A stretch of DNA of 32,734 nt from Thermoplasmata archaeon (GCA_022749935.1 JAKIWQ010000013.1:1-32734), one strand, 5' to 3'; numbered from the stretch's first letter, positions 18,460-27,323 are shown. Numbers and translations are program-made. Notes: a model not told the origin generated them from the letters alone.

Positions 18460-18822
18460 ATGGTCGACACTTCCGAGCGGGTTACCGTGCGCATCCCGCA
18501 GGAACTCATCGAGAAGCTGAAGCAGATCCAGGACGTGCGAGGGTCTCCCACGATCTCCGACACGATCCGAGAGGGACTCGAGCAGTACATCGAGCTCCAT
18601 CTCCCACCGCAGAACGTCCGCAAGGTCGTGGTCGAACTCTCCCGCCAGGACAACAATCGCCTCGAGGCGTTCGTGCGGGAAGGGAACTCCGTGAGCGTCG
18701 ACGACGCGGTCCGCTCGGCCGTCCGAGAGTACATCCGCGGTCGTCTCGAGCAGGTCGGCGCCCTCCGCGCGCACCGACGAGAGGGGGAGGCGCTCGCCAC
18801 CGAGGGCTCCCCGCCGCCCTGA
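18460..18822 (+). CDS. Tandem ribbon-helix-helix transcriptional regulator (CdrS-like context)
   Basis: Two RHH-like repeats: ERVTVRIPQELIEKLKQIQD..SPTISDTIREGLEQYIE and RKVVVELSRQDNNRLEAFVREGNSVSVDDAVRSAVREYIRGRLE. Confidence 0.87.
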   Translation: MVDTSERVTVRIPQELIEKLKQIQDVRGSPTISDTIREGLEQYIELHLPPQNVRKVVVELSRQDNNRLEAFVREGNSVSVDDAVRSAVREYIRGRLEQVGALRAHRREGEALATEGSPPP

Positions 18823-18838
18823 GGGCGGAGGCGAGCCG

Positions 18839-19867
18839 ATGACGAACGCATCCGACGTTGCCTCGTGGGCGTCGCTCGCGAACAACCCCTCGATCGCGGT
18901 CGTAGGGCTCGGCGGCGCCGGATGCGAGTCGGTCTCGGACCTGCTCGCGCTCGGGATCCCAGGGGTTCGTGCCTTCGCCGTGAACACGGACGCGGCCCAC
19001 CTGCTTCGGATGGGCATCGAGGAACGGATCCTCCTCGGCCACCGGGAACTGAAGGGCCGAGGCAGTGGCGGAGACCGGGACGCGGTCCTTCGAGGCGCCG
19101 AGGAGGGGAAGGAGGAGCTCCTGCGACGCTTGCGACCGTTCGAGATCGTCTTCCTCCTCGCCGGGCTCGGAGGGGGGACCGGCAGCGCGCTCCTTCCCTT
19201 CCTCTCCCGGGAGCTCCGCGAGACCGAGACCCTCCCCATCCCGGTGGCGTTCCTTCCGTTCCAGATCGAGCTCGAGACCAACACCGGCCGGCGCGACAAC
19301 GTCGAGGCGACGGTCGCGGACCTGGAGGGGATGGGCGGGTTCCTCCTCGCGCTCGCGAACGAGAAGCTCCGCCGGTTCGAGTCCCTCCCGATCCATCGGG
19401 TGTTCCAAGTCCGGAACGCCTACGTCCATTCCCTGGTGACCAGCCTGGTCGACATGGTGGAGAACCCCTCCCAGATCTCGGTGGACTTCGCGAGCCTGAA
19501 GAACCATCTGAGGGCGTCCGACCTCTCCACCCTCGTGGTCGGGGAGTACCACATCTCCGAACCCGAACGTCTCGTGCACGAGGCGCTGAACGAGACCCTG
19601 CTGGACTACCGGATCTCGGAGAAACCCTCGGTCCTCGTCCATCTGGACGGGGGCTCGAACATGACCCTGGACACGCTCGACCGGGTCCTCCAGGCGCTTC
19701 GTCACCGCCTCGGCGACCCGGACCGCCTGGTCCTCGGGACCCGGGTCCGCTCGGAGCCGAGCGAGGTCGTGCGCCTCACGGCGGTCGTCGGGGGCCTCCG
19801 ACCCCGGACCGTCCGGGATGCTCTCACGCGGAAGTCGGCGGCGACCCACCCGATGCCGGCCCGATAG
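18839..19867 (+). CDS. Divergent FtsZ-like tubulin-superfamily GTPase
   Basis: SIAVVGLGGAGCESVSDLLALGIPGVRAFAVNTDAAHLL, GLGGGTGSALLPFLSREL, LANEKLRRF, T7-like SVDFASLKN. Confidence 0.92.
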   Translation: MTNASDVASWASLANNPSIAVVGLGGAGCESVSDLLALGIPGVRAFAVNTDAAHLLRMGIEERILLGHRELKGRGSGGDRDAVLRGAEEGKEELLRRLRPFEIVFLLAGLGGGTGSALLPFLSRELRETETLPIPVAFLPFQIELETNTGRRDNVEATVADLEGMGGFLLALANEKLRRFESLPIHRVFQVRNAYVHSLVTSLVDMVENPSQISVDFASLKNHLRASDLSTLVVGEYHISEPERLVHEALNETLLDYRISEKPSVLVHLDGGSNMTLDTLDRVLQALRHRLGDPDRLVLGTRVRSEPSEVVRLTAVVGGLRPRTVRDALTRKSAATHPMPAR

Positions 19868-20486
19868 CGGGCGTCGGAGGTACGGGCCGGGGCTCCCGGC
19901 CGTCGAGGGCAGCATGCACGAGGTCGATGACCTGGGACGTGCGTAGACTCCGGGGCCCCACCGAGAGCTGGGGGACCCCCGAGCCCCGAAGGATCTCGAG
20001 CTCCGCTTCGTTCGGCTCATACGGGTCGGAGACGACCGCCGCGATCGCCCCCTCGGGAGAGTCCCATCCGGCGAACGGACTCCCGGCTTCCGTGAGCCAG
20101 ACGGCGCCCGGCGAGCGAAGGAACTCCGCGAGAGCGGTCGCCGGGTCGACCGGACCCACCCGGAGGCCCGGCGACGACTCGAGCTCCCGAGGGTACCCGG
20201 CCGAACGGACGAGGGCGTTCTTGAGGAGCGCCGCGGTCGACCGCTCGTCCGGATTCAAGTACCGGACCCGGGCCCCGACCACATCGATCCGTCGGGCCAC
20301 GGGCGGGGGCTCCGCCACGAACAGGATCGAGACCTCGGTGTCCCTCCGCAGGTCGTTCGAGAGGGTGAAGGCGGTCGAGACGGCCCGAGCGACCTCGTCC
20401 ATCCGTCCCGCCCCGCCGGCGAGGTCGTTGAGGGTGAACGCGCCGTTCGGAGGGACCCGATGGGCCAGGAGAAGGAAGCGACGCAC
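19824..20486 (-). CDS. trmY: tRNA (pseudouridine(54)-N(1))-methyltransferase
   Basis: MRRFLLLAHRVPPNGAFTLNDLAGGAGRMDEVARAVSTAFTLSNDLRRDTEVSILFV...VRYLNPDERSTAALLKNAL. Confidence 0.93.
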   Translation of the reverse strand: MRRFLLLAHRVPPNGAFTLNDLAGGAGRMDEVARAVSTAFTLSNDLRRDTEVSILFVAEPPPVARRIDVVGARVRYLNPDERSTAALLKNALVRSAGYPRELESSPGLRVGPVDPATALAEFLRSPGAVWLTEAGSPFAGWDSPEGAIAAVVSDPYEPNEAELEILRGSGVPQLSVGPRSLRTSQVIDLVHAALDGREPRPVPPTPAIGPASGGSPPTSA

Positions 20487-20528
20487 GCGCGGACGAGGCG
20501 TCCGCCCGCTAAAGGTCTCGGACCCGAC

Positions 20529-21194
20529 TCAGGGCGTGCGGGGGGGTCGGCGGGGCTTGGGGACTGCGGCGGGGGTGGGGCCCGGGATCGGGTGCTGCTT
20601 CCGCTCGAGCCAGACTTCGTCCCCCAGCTCGTGGTAGACGGCGTGGGCGGCGAGGCCCGTTCCCCGCTCCCCATGAGGGAGGAGGAAGGCGCCCGACCGG
20701 TTGGCGTTGGACGAGTAGACGACCTCCTGCTCCCCCGCGGCGGCCATCGCGGCCGACTCCTCGCGGGCGAGGTCGAAGATACGGTCCTTGCGGAACATCC
20801 AGTAGTGGATCCGCCACTCCCGGCCGTCGTAGAGGGTGGTCTCGTCCCGCTCGGTCTCCAGGATGCCCGTGTCCTCGAGCATGTAGAACGTGTCCCGGTC
20901 GTCCGGTTCGAGCACGTTGTCGATGATCCGCTCGTTGAACCCGAAGAAATTGAGGACGTGGGCGGCGATCGAGCGGGCGTCCTCGGGGCGCATCCCCTCA
21001 TGGCCCACCGACCGACGGATCGCCTTGGCCAGGGAGTCGAAGTCGACCGGGCCGGCGATGTCGGAGAGGATCGAGTCGGTCGGAATCCCCGACCGGGTCG
21101 TCGTGATATCGGCGGCGGTACGCAGGGGGACCGGGTTCCGCAGCGTGTACTGCTTCACCGGGCTCTTGGGCTGCGTGCCCGCACCGTCCCGCAT
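20529..21194 (-). CDS. Conserved hypothetical protein
   Basis: ATG at 21194, 27 nt from a TTATTTATAC TATA box (leaderless placement); AIRRSVGHEGMRPEDARSIAAHVLNFFGFNERIIDNVLEPDDRDTFYMLEDTGILETERDET. Confidence 0.78.
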   Translation of the reverse strand: MRDGAGTQPKSPVKQYTLRNPVPLRTAADITTTRSGIPTDSILSDIAGPVDFDSLAKAIRRSVGHEGMRPEDARSIAAHVLNFFGFNERIIDNVLEPDDRDTFYMLEDTGILETERDETTLYDGREWRIHYWMFRKDRIFDLAREESAAMAAAGEQEVVYSSNANRSGAFLLPHGERGTGLAAHAVYHELGDEVWLERKQHPIPGPTPAAVPKPRRPPRTP

Positions 21195-21215
21195 GGGATT
21201 CAATTCGAGGGTATC

Positions 21216-21225
21216 GTATAAATAA
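21216..21225 (-). promoter_or_regulatory. Putative TATA box TTATTTATAC for the hypothetical gene at 20529-21194
   Basis: AT-rich island in a GC-rich intergenic region at leaderless spacing. Confidence 0.6.
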
Positions 21226-21348
21226 CTTCGGAAAGCGGCAGGTTGGGAATTCTCCCCGCGGGGCCGGAACCGGGGTCCGGCGTGGTCCTCTCAGGTCGTA
21301 TAGCAGCGCTCCGGTAGATGGTTCCTTCGGTCCGGCCTCGAGGGGGCG

Positions 21349-21936
21349 CTAGGAGGTCCCGTCGCGGCGGCCCCGGCCGATCACCCGCTGCACCATGCGG
21401 ACCGCCGGGCGCCACTCGTTCTCCTCGATCTCCTTCTCCCGCTCGGGCAGCTCGGCGAGGCCGCGGGGGAAGGGGTAGAGGGCGTTGGTCACGTAGACCG
21501 AGCCGAACGGCCCGTTCGAGGGCTGGGAGTACGGCTTTCCCTCGGCCGTCAGCGACCGGAATTCGTAGAACTCCGGGGCCGGGGCGAACCAGACGAGCCC
21601 ATCGTCCGTGCCCCGGTGGGCCCGGGGCCCCCGTTGGAGCACGCGCACGCCGAGGTGGTCGAGGAGGGCCCCCGGCAGGGTGAAGATCCTTCGGTCGCCC
21701 GGCCGGGCCGACGCGATGAGCCGCCCCCGAACGGTCTCGATCGCGAGGACCTCCCGGGCGGGGCGGGTCGCGACCACACGGGCGATCCGGGGACCCCGAG
21801 CCAGGAACGAGATCGTCCGGCTCGCATCGCGCTCGCTCCCCTCCTCCGGACGGTACCCGATCAGCTCGGCGACGTCCTTGGGCAGCTGGAGGGTCAGCCA
21901 GGAGGGGTGGGAGGCCCAAACGATGACGAATTCCAT
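21349..21936 (-). CDS. Hypothetical protein
   Basis: ATG at 21936; MEFVIVWASHPSWLTLQLPKDVAELIGYRPEEGSERDASRT; ORF in the same strand run as its neighbours. Confidence 0.65.
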   Translation of the reverse strand: MEFVIVWASHPSWLTLQLPKDVAELIGYRPEEGSERDASRTISFLARGPRIARVVATRPAREVLAIETVRGRLIASARPGDRRIFTLPGALLDHLGVRVLQRGPRAHRGTDDGLVWFAPAPEFYEFRSLTAEGKPYSQPSNGPFGSVYVTNALYPFPRGLAELPEREKEIEENEWRPAVRMVQRVIGRGRRDGTS

Positions 21937-21967
21937 GGCACCGAGCGGCCGGGGTAAGGCGGTCCCA

Positions 21968-22651
21968 TTAGAATACTGCTGCTCGGCCGGGGGCACCGTT
22001 CACCCTGCGACGAGGGAGATGGAGGATCCCGACCACGACGTCGAGGAAGTCCGTCGTCCGGAGGGCGAGGTCGGCGTCGGACTCGAGTTCTGGGGGTTTC
22101 GCGTTGACCAGGACGCCGGCCCCGACGCGGGGAAAGACGGCCACGTCGGGGCGGGCGTCGCCCACGTGGACGGTGTCCTCCGCACGAACGTCCTGGCGGC
22201 CGAGGAGTTCGGCGAGCCCGGTCGCCTTGTCGGCCCGCAGGCCGACCGGGGGCCCGATGACCGGTTCGGTCGCCTGAGTCCCTCCCAGGCCGGCCGCGTC
22301 GTCGAACCCGCCGAAACGGCGGTACCACGCGGTCACGTACGGCGGGTTGTGGGTCAGCAGCGCCGCCACGATCCCCTCCTCGTGGAGCCGTCGGACTCCC
22401 TCGGGGATGTGGGCGAGTTTCGGGGTCTGGGCGAGCACCGTCTCGACCTCCGCGATGGTTCGACCCATCGCGATCTCGACGAGCGAAGCGATGGTCTCGT
22501 CCTCTCCGGCCGCCCGGGACCGGATCCGGGCCATCGTCCGCTCGTAGTGCTCCGTACGGCCGAACCGCTCGGCCAGCGCGCGCCACCCATGAACCAGCGT
22601 GAGCGTCCCGTCGATGTCGACCGTCACGAGGCGCCAGGGAGGCCGAGCCAT
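21968..22651 (-). CDS. HAD superfamily phosphatase (phosphoserine phosphatase-like)
   Basis: VTVDIDGTLTLVHGW (DxDGT), LLTHNPPYVTAWYRR, KATGLAELLG, VHVGDARPDVAVFPRVGAGVLVNA. Confidence 0.88.
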   Translation of the reverse strand: MARPPWRLVTVDIDGTLTLVHGWRALAERFGRTEHYERTMARIRSRAAGEDETIASLVEIAMGRTIAEVETVLAQTPKLAHIPEGVRRLHEEGIVAALLTHNPPYVTAWYRRFGGFDDAAGLGGTQATEPVIGPPVGLRADKATGLAELLGRQDVRAEDTVHVGDARPDVAVFPRVGAGVLVNAKPPELESDADLALRTTDFLDVVVGILHLPRRRVNGAPGRAAVF

Positions 22652-22657
22652 CGATGC

Positions 22658-22876
22658 CTACGACCGACTGCCGACGCCCATCCAGATGCCTCCGAGCCAC
22701 AGGAGCAGCATCCCGGCTCCCGCGACCGGTAGGACCGCTCCGAAACGCCCCGGGGCGGTGGGGAGCAGGATCGAGAGCAGGAACAGGCCGAGGAAGGTGA
22801 GCACGAGGCCGAGCCCGATCTTGGCCGACTTGGAGAGCGGTCGACGACCCCCTCGTGGGGGGGAGGGAACGTCCAT
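22658..22876 (-). CDS. Small membrane protein, 2 TM segments
   Basis: 72 aa; KIGLGLVLTFLGLFLLSILLP and FGAVLPVAGAGMLLLWLGGIWMG. Confidence 0.65.
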   Translation of the reverse strand: MDVPSPPRGGRRPLSKSAKIGLGLVLTFLGLFLLSILLPTAPGRFGAVLPVAGAGMLLLWLGGIWMGVGSRS

Positions 22877-22918
22877 CGGGGCCGGCGAGGGACCCCGGAA
22901 GATAACGTGCCGGGACCC

Positions 22919-24250
22919 TCAGAGGATCGCGCGCTCTTCGTCCGGCAGGAGCGAGCGGGGCGGGAGGGCCGACCCGACCGGAGGCTGGTGGCCCGCTTCC
23001 TCCCGGACGAGACGCTCCATCGTGAGCCCCCGGACGAACGGGCGGGCCCCGATCGGGGAGAGGCACGTGGTGACCAGACCGACTCCGGCGACGATCGTGA
23101 AGATCGGCTGGGTGAAGATGTGGAGGCCGAGCAGGATGGTCGCCATCGCGAGCTCGACGGCGCCCCGGCTGGTCAGGAGCCAACCGGCGGCCAGCGACTC
23201 CTGGCGGGACCAGCGAAGGCTCCGCGTGACCAGGGCGCCCATCGCGATCTTGGACATGAGGGCGAAGAGGCAGAGGGAGGCGAAGAGGACGACGGCGAGC
23301 GGGGTCGAAAAAAGAGTTCGGAAGTCGGTGTTGAACCCGACTAAGGCAAAGAAGAGGGGAATGAAGAACCCCCAGGTGACGGCTTCGAAGAGGAAGCTGA
23401 TCGACCGGTGCTCCCGTGCCCCGGCGCTCTCGGGCGTGACGAGGAGTCCGGAGTAGAACGCCCCCACGACGAACGTGAGCCCGAGGAATTGGGAGTAGAG
23501 GGCGGCGCCGAGACCCATCACGATGAGGAGCGCGAACCCGGCCTCCCGGGACCTCCAGGTCTCCCGGAACCGGTTCACCAGCCGGTCCCAGAGCCGCACG
23601 TGGCGGAGGGTCCGGAGCGCCATGTGGATGGACAGGACCGTCGTCAGGAACAGGGCCACGGTCGCGACCGAGATCGCGACGGCGTTGAACGAACTGTCCC
23701 CGCTGGTGGTGATGCTTAGGAGGACGGCGAACGCGGTGACGGCGGCGAGTTCGTTGATCACCGAGGAGTTGAGGAGGAACGTCCCGAACCGGGTCTTCAT
23801 CAGACCGAACTCTCGCAGCATGATGGCGAGGACCGGGAGGGCCGTGATCGAGATCGTGAGGGCGATGAAGAGGGAGGTCGTCGTACTGAGGTTGGGGTAG
23901 AGCACGTAGACCACGGCCGCCCCGCTCAAGAACGGGACGAGGAAGATCGCGATCCCGAGGAGGAGCGAGGAGATGCCGGTGTCCCAGATCTGCTCGGGAC
24001 TGACGGCGAGCCCCGCCATCAGGAGGATGAAGAACGTCGCGACCGTCAGCAAGCCGGAGAACGAGGCGCTCGTCCCCGAGATCCCGAGGAACGGTCCGAG
24101 GAGGGTCGGTCCGAGGACGACCCCGACCATCAGCTGGCCGACCAGGGCCACCTGCCCGATCCGGTTACAGAGCTCGCCGACCAGCACCGCGAGCGTGAGG
24201 AGAAGGAAGAGCGCGATGAGGAACGAAGTGGTCGCGTCCGCCACGGACAC
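22919..24250 (-). CDS. Cation/proton antiporter (CPA2-like)
   Basis: ELCNRIGQVALVGQLMVGVVLGPTLLGP, LLMAGLAVSPEQIW, GAFYSGLLVTPES, TSRGAVELAMATILL; alternative start GTG at 24244. Confidence 0.9.
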   Translation of the reverse strand: MSVADATTSFLIALFLLLTLAVLVGELCNRIGQVALVGQLMVGVVLGPTLLGPFLGISGTSASFSGLLTVATFFILLMAGLAVSPEQIWDTGISSLLLGIAIFLVPFLSGAAVVYVLYPNLSTTTSLFIALTISITALPVLAIMLREFGLMKTRFGTFLLNSSVINELAAVTAFAVLLSITTSGDSSFNAVAISVATVALFLTTVLSIHMALRTLRHVRLWDRLVNRFRETWRSREAGFALLIVMGLGAALYSQFLGLTFVVGAFYSGLLVTPESAGAREHRSISFLFEAVTWGFFIPLFFALVGFNTDFRTLFSTPLAVVLFASLCLFALMSKIAMGALVTRSLRWSRQESLAAGWLLTSRGAVELAMATILLGLHIFTQPIFTIVAGVGLVTTCLSPIGARPFVRGLTMERLVREEAGHQPPVGSALPPRSLLPDEERAIL

Positions 24251-24265
24251 CCCTTTGAAGGCTGG

Positions 24266-24273
24266 GTATATAC
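24266..24273. promoter_or_regulatory. Palindromic TATA element GTATATAC shared by divergent genes
   Basis: Centre 22.5 nt from the + ATG (24292) and 25.5 nt from the - GTG (24244). Confidence 0.6.
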
Positions 24274-24291
24274 GTGCCCGTTCGAACGAGA

Positions 24292-24834
24292 ATGCCCGAA
24301 CGCGAACACGCCCCCACCGAGCGAACGGGACCGACCGACGACCCGTGGGCGGTGGCCGAACGTCGGAGCCGGGCCATCGAAGAGCCGCTGGACGTGCGCT
24401 GTCTCCGGAACGAGCCGTTCCCCCTCCTCGAAGTCCGCAACCCGCTCCACCGGACCTCCTATCGGGTGATGCTACCGACCTTCCCGGACCGGTCGGTCGC
24501 CCTCTGCACGTGCACCGACTTTGCCCGTCGCGGTCTCGGGACCTGCAAGCACATCGAGGCGGGAGGGCGCTGGCTCGAGCGGCACCCGCAGGTCCCTCCG
24601 TCCGCGCCCGCTCCCCCCTTCGACCCGGCCCCCGTCTGGGAGGAGATCGACCAGCGGCTCGAGCGCCCCGTCCCGCCGGGGGTGCCGGACAGCCTTCGGT
24701 GGAGGGAGGCTGGCGCCGTGCTCTATGAGCGGGCGGGCCCGGCGTATCTACCGGACCCAGAGAAGAAGGAAGAGGTTGGTCGCGGGGGCGGGAAGGGTCG
24801 ATCTAGATCGACGCCATCCCGGGCGCGCCCTTGA
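24292..24834 (+). CDS. SWIM zinc-finger domain protein
   Basis: CTCTDFARRGLGTCKHI matches CxC..CxH; start set by TATA spacing. Confidence 0.8.
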   Translation: MPEREHAPTERTGPTDDPWAVAERRSRAIEEPLDVRCLRNEPFPLLEVRNPLHRTSYRVMLPTFPDRSVALCTCTDFARRGLGTCKHIEAGGRWLERHPQVPPSAPAPPFDPAPVWEEIDQRLERPVPPGVPDSLRWREAGAVLYERAGPAYLPDPEKKEEVGRGGGKGRSRSTPSRARP

Positions 24835-26515
24835 GGGCCCGCACGCGGTAGTACTCGGGGTCCACGACGACTTCCCCGTTGATTCCCATCGTCTCGATGG
24901 TCTTCAACTGGGCGCCGCCCTGGGACTTGGCCCGCTGCCAGTCGGGGATCGGGATCGAGAACTTCTTCTCGACTTCCGTCCGGTAGATGGGGCCCGAGTT
25001 GTACGAGCAGAACGGGATGATCCGTCCGTCCGGGACCGCGTAGTGGATATCGCAGCGCATGAGGCGCTGGATGTCGTAGTCGTACGCGTCCTGGAAGTGC
25101 ATGTTGCCGATGTAGAGCGTCCTCCAAGTGAACTTCGCGACGGCTTCCTTGTTCCCCTCGGTGAAGATCGAGGCGATGACCTTCACGCAGTTCTTCTCGG
25201 ACAGCCCTTCCGGTGCCTTGGAGAAGTCGAAATACTTCGACACGTCGTGGAGCAGGCGGGCGCCCGCCACGGCCGTCCGTACCCGCGCGAAGCGCGAGTC
25301 GCGGTACTTCTCGATCATCGACTCGACGTTCTCAAAGAACCCGTCGACGTCCATGAACCGGGGGAGCGGCGTGATCTTCTGTCCGTCCTTCGAGATGAAG
25401 GCGAACGTCGCGCAGCCGCAGCCCGGGTGGGTCGTGAGCGTCATCTTTTCCTCGCCGTGGATGATGCTGACGAGCTCGGAGATCGGGGCGACCGACGGCA
25501 CGGGGAAGAAGTCCGACTTCTCGAACGGTCCCTCCGTGCAGAGGATGCGCACGAGGTCCGACTGGGTGAACCGCATCTGGAAGCGGTCCTTGTCCGGGAT
25601 ACGGGCCGTGAGGGCGACGGGCTGGAAGTTGACCCCGCGGACGACGTCGATGTTGTCGATCGCGAACTTGACGGTGGGCCAGATCTCCTTCTCGTTGAAC
25701 CCGCCGACCAGGGTCGGGACGAGGACGACGGAGAGGGGTTTGTCCGGCTTACCGGCCGCCAGGTCCGAAGCCGGGGAGTGGGTCTCCCGCGCGGCCTGGA
25801 TGGCCTTCTGCTTGACCTTCAGGAGCGGGACGCCCCGCACCTTCCGGTAGATCTCGTCATCGAGACCGTCGAACTGGAGGTAGAGCGTGTGCAGCCCGGA
25901 GTCCCGCGCAGCCTGGGCGAAGCCGGGCTCGTTGGCGACCCGGATGCCGTTGGTCGCGACCTGGATCTGCTTGAAGCCGAGGTCACGGGCCATTCCGACC
26001 GCGTCCAGGAACAGCGGGGAGAGCGTCGGCTCGCCCCCCGAGAACTGGACGGCGACCGTACCCACCGGCTTCTGCTCCCGGAGGGTCTTCAGCATGAAGT
26101 GGATCTGCTCGCGGGTGGGCTCGAAGACGTACCCCGCCGCGTTCGCGTTGGCAAAGCAGACCGGGCACTTCAGATTGCACCGGTTCGTAAGGTCGATCAG
26201 GGCGAGTCCCGTGTGGGACTTGTGGTGGCTGCACATGCCGCAGGTCGTAGGGCAGCCGCGGAACTTGTCGTAGTACGGGTTCTCGTATCCGACCCCGTCG
26301 TGGGCGTAGACTTCCATCCGGAGATAGAAATCGACGTCGTTCGAGATGATGTCCCAGAAGTACCCGTGGGTTCGGCAGGTCTTCTCCATGATGACCCGCC
26401 CATCTTTTTCCCGTACGACGGCGGGAATGACCTTGATACATTCGGGGCAGACCGAGGCGGTCTTACGGGGAAGGCCCCGCGGGGCCTGGAACTCCTTCAT
26501 CACGCGTGCCGGCAT
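24803..26515 (-). CDS. tes: Radical SAM protein, tetraether lipid synthase (Tes, MJ0619-like) family
   Basis: 570 aa; N-terminal SVCPECIKVIPAVVREKDGRVIMEKTCRTHGYFWDI; NRCNLKCPVCFANAN radical SAM motif; C-terminal MRCDIHYAVPDGRIIPFCSYNSGPIYRTEVEKKF. Confidence 0.83.
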   Translation of the reverse strand: MPARVMKEFQAPRGLPRKTASVCPECIKVIPAVVREKDGRVIMEKTCRTHGYFWDIISNDVDFYLRMEVYAHDGVGYENPYYDKFRGCPTTCGMCSHHKSHTGLALIDLTNRCNLKCPVCFANANAAGYVFEPTREQIHFMLKTLREQKPVGTVAVQFSGGEPTLSPLFLDAVGMARDLGFKQIQVATNGIRVANEPGFAQAARDSGLHTLYLQFDGLDDEIYRKVRGVPLLKVKQKAIQAARETHSPASDLAAGKPDKPLSVVLVPTLVGGFNEKEIWPTVKFAIDNIDVVRGVNFQPVALTARIPDKDRFQMRFTQSDLVRILCTEGPFEKSDFFPVPSVAPISELVSIIHGEEKMTLTTHPGCGCATFAFISKDGQKITPLPRFMDVDGFFENVESMIEKYRDSRFARVRTAVAGARLLHDVSKYFDFSKAPEGLSEKNCVKVIASIFTEGNKEAVAKFTWRTLYIGNMHFQDAYDYDIQRLMRCDIHYAVPDGRIIPFCSYNSGPIYRTEVEKKFSIPIPDWQRAKSQGGAQLKTIETMGINGEVVVDPEYYRVRALKGAPGMASI

Positions 26516-26777
26516 TCTTCTACCTCATTGTGGGCCCACCTGCTCGGGTGGAGCCTCACTGGCCCCACCCACCCAGGCTTACTTAATCAAATTGTCGTCC
26601 AAGATGCGACATTTTCCCTCCCCCGTGAGGAGGATTCGCACGGTTAGAATCGCGACAAAGCGCCGGATAACCCGGTAAAGACGGTCGGGAGCGAGCCCCC
26701 TCGCCGTCGGGGAAGTTTCGGTCCGATTCGACCTCCGCCGGACAACTTATGGGGGCGTACGCCTCCTCCCGGTCCTC

Positions 26778-27323
26778 ATGGCCCGGAAGAAGAAACCCTC
26801 CCCTCGCCCGTCGCGACCCCGGTCGCCGCCGGCCCGGAAAGGGTTCGTCGGCCGGGACGCCTCCCCCGTGCTGGACAAGTACCCGCCCAAGGACCCCAAG
26901 CTCGCCCCGCGCGGCCCCCCCGGCGGTTCCAACGCCGGGACGCTCTCGCCCCCTGCCGCCTCCTCCAAATCGTCCGCGTCCCCCACGCCCCCGTCCATGT
27001 CCCCACCGGCGGCGGTCTCCCTCATCACCCTCGAACCCCAGTTCGACGTGGACGAGTTCGCGAGCCTCCTCGGCGAAACGTCGGTCCGAGTGACCGTCCC
27101 CATCGAGCACCTTGCCGAGGTGCTCCGTAGGGTGACCGAGTTCATGGGGTTCGGGATCTACGTCTACGCCATCACCGTCCGACCCGCCCCCTCGGAATTC
27201 CTGAAGGGGTTCATCGTCGACCTCGAACGGGTCGACTTCTCCCCGGGAGACCGGACCTGGGTTCCGTTCGTCGAGAAAGGCACGTCGGACTCCCCGTTCG
27301 GTCCCACCGGCACCCGGACGTAG
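26778..27323 (+). CDS. Hypothetical protein: Pro/Ser-rich disordered N-terminus and small conserved-looking C-terminal domain
   Basis: ATG 34 nt after AACTTATG; C-terminal VTVPIEHLAEVLRRVTEFMGFGIYVYAITVRPAPSEFLKGFIVDLERVDF. Confidence 0.65.
   Translation: MARKKKPSPRPSRPRSPPARKGFVGRDASPVLDKYPPKDPKLAPRGPPGGSNAGTLSPPAASSKSSASPTPPSMSPPAAVSLITLEPQFDVDEFASLLGETSVRVTVPIEHLAEVLRRVTEFMGFGIYVYAITVRPAPSEFLKGFIVDLERVDFSPGDRTWVPFVEKGTSDSPFGPTGTRT

Noticed and set aside
24521-26647. 708-aa ORF on + strand
   Set aside because: Antisense to the Tes-like gene; composition is a mirror of real codons, with no family motif.
26597-26740. Intergenic region between tes and the 26778 gene as a tRNA or ncRNA
   Set aside because: Some short complementary stretches but no cloverleaf, no T-loop consensus and no clear extended fold by eye.
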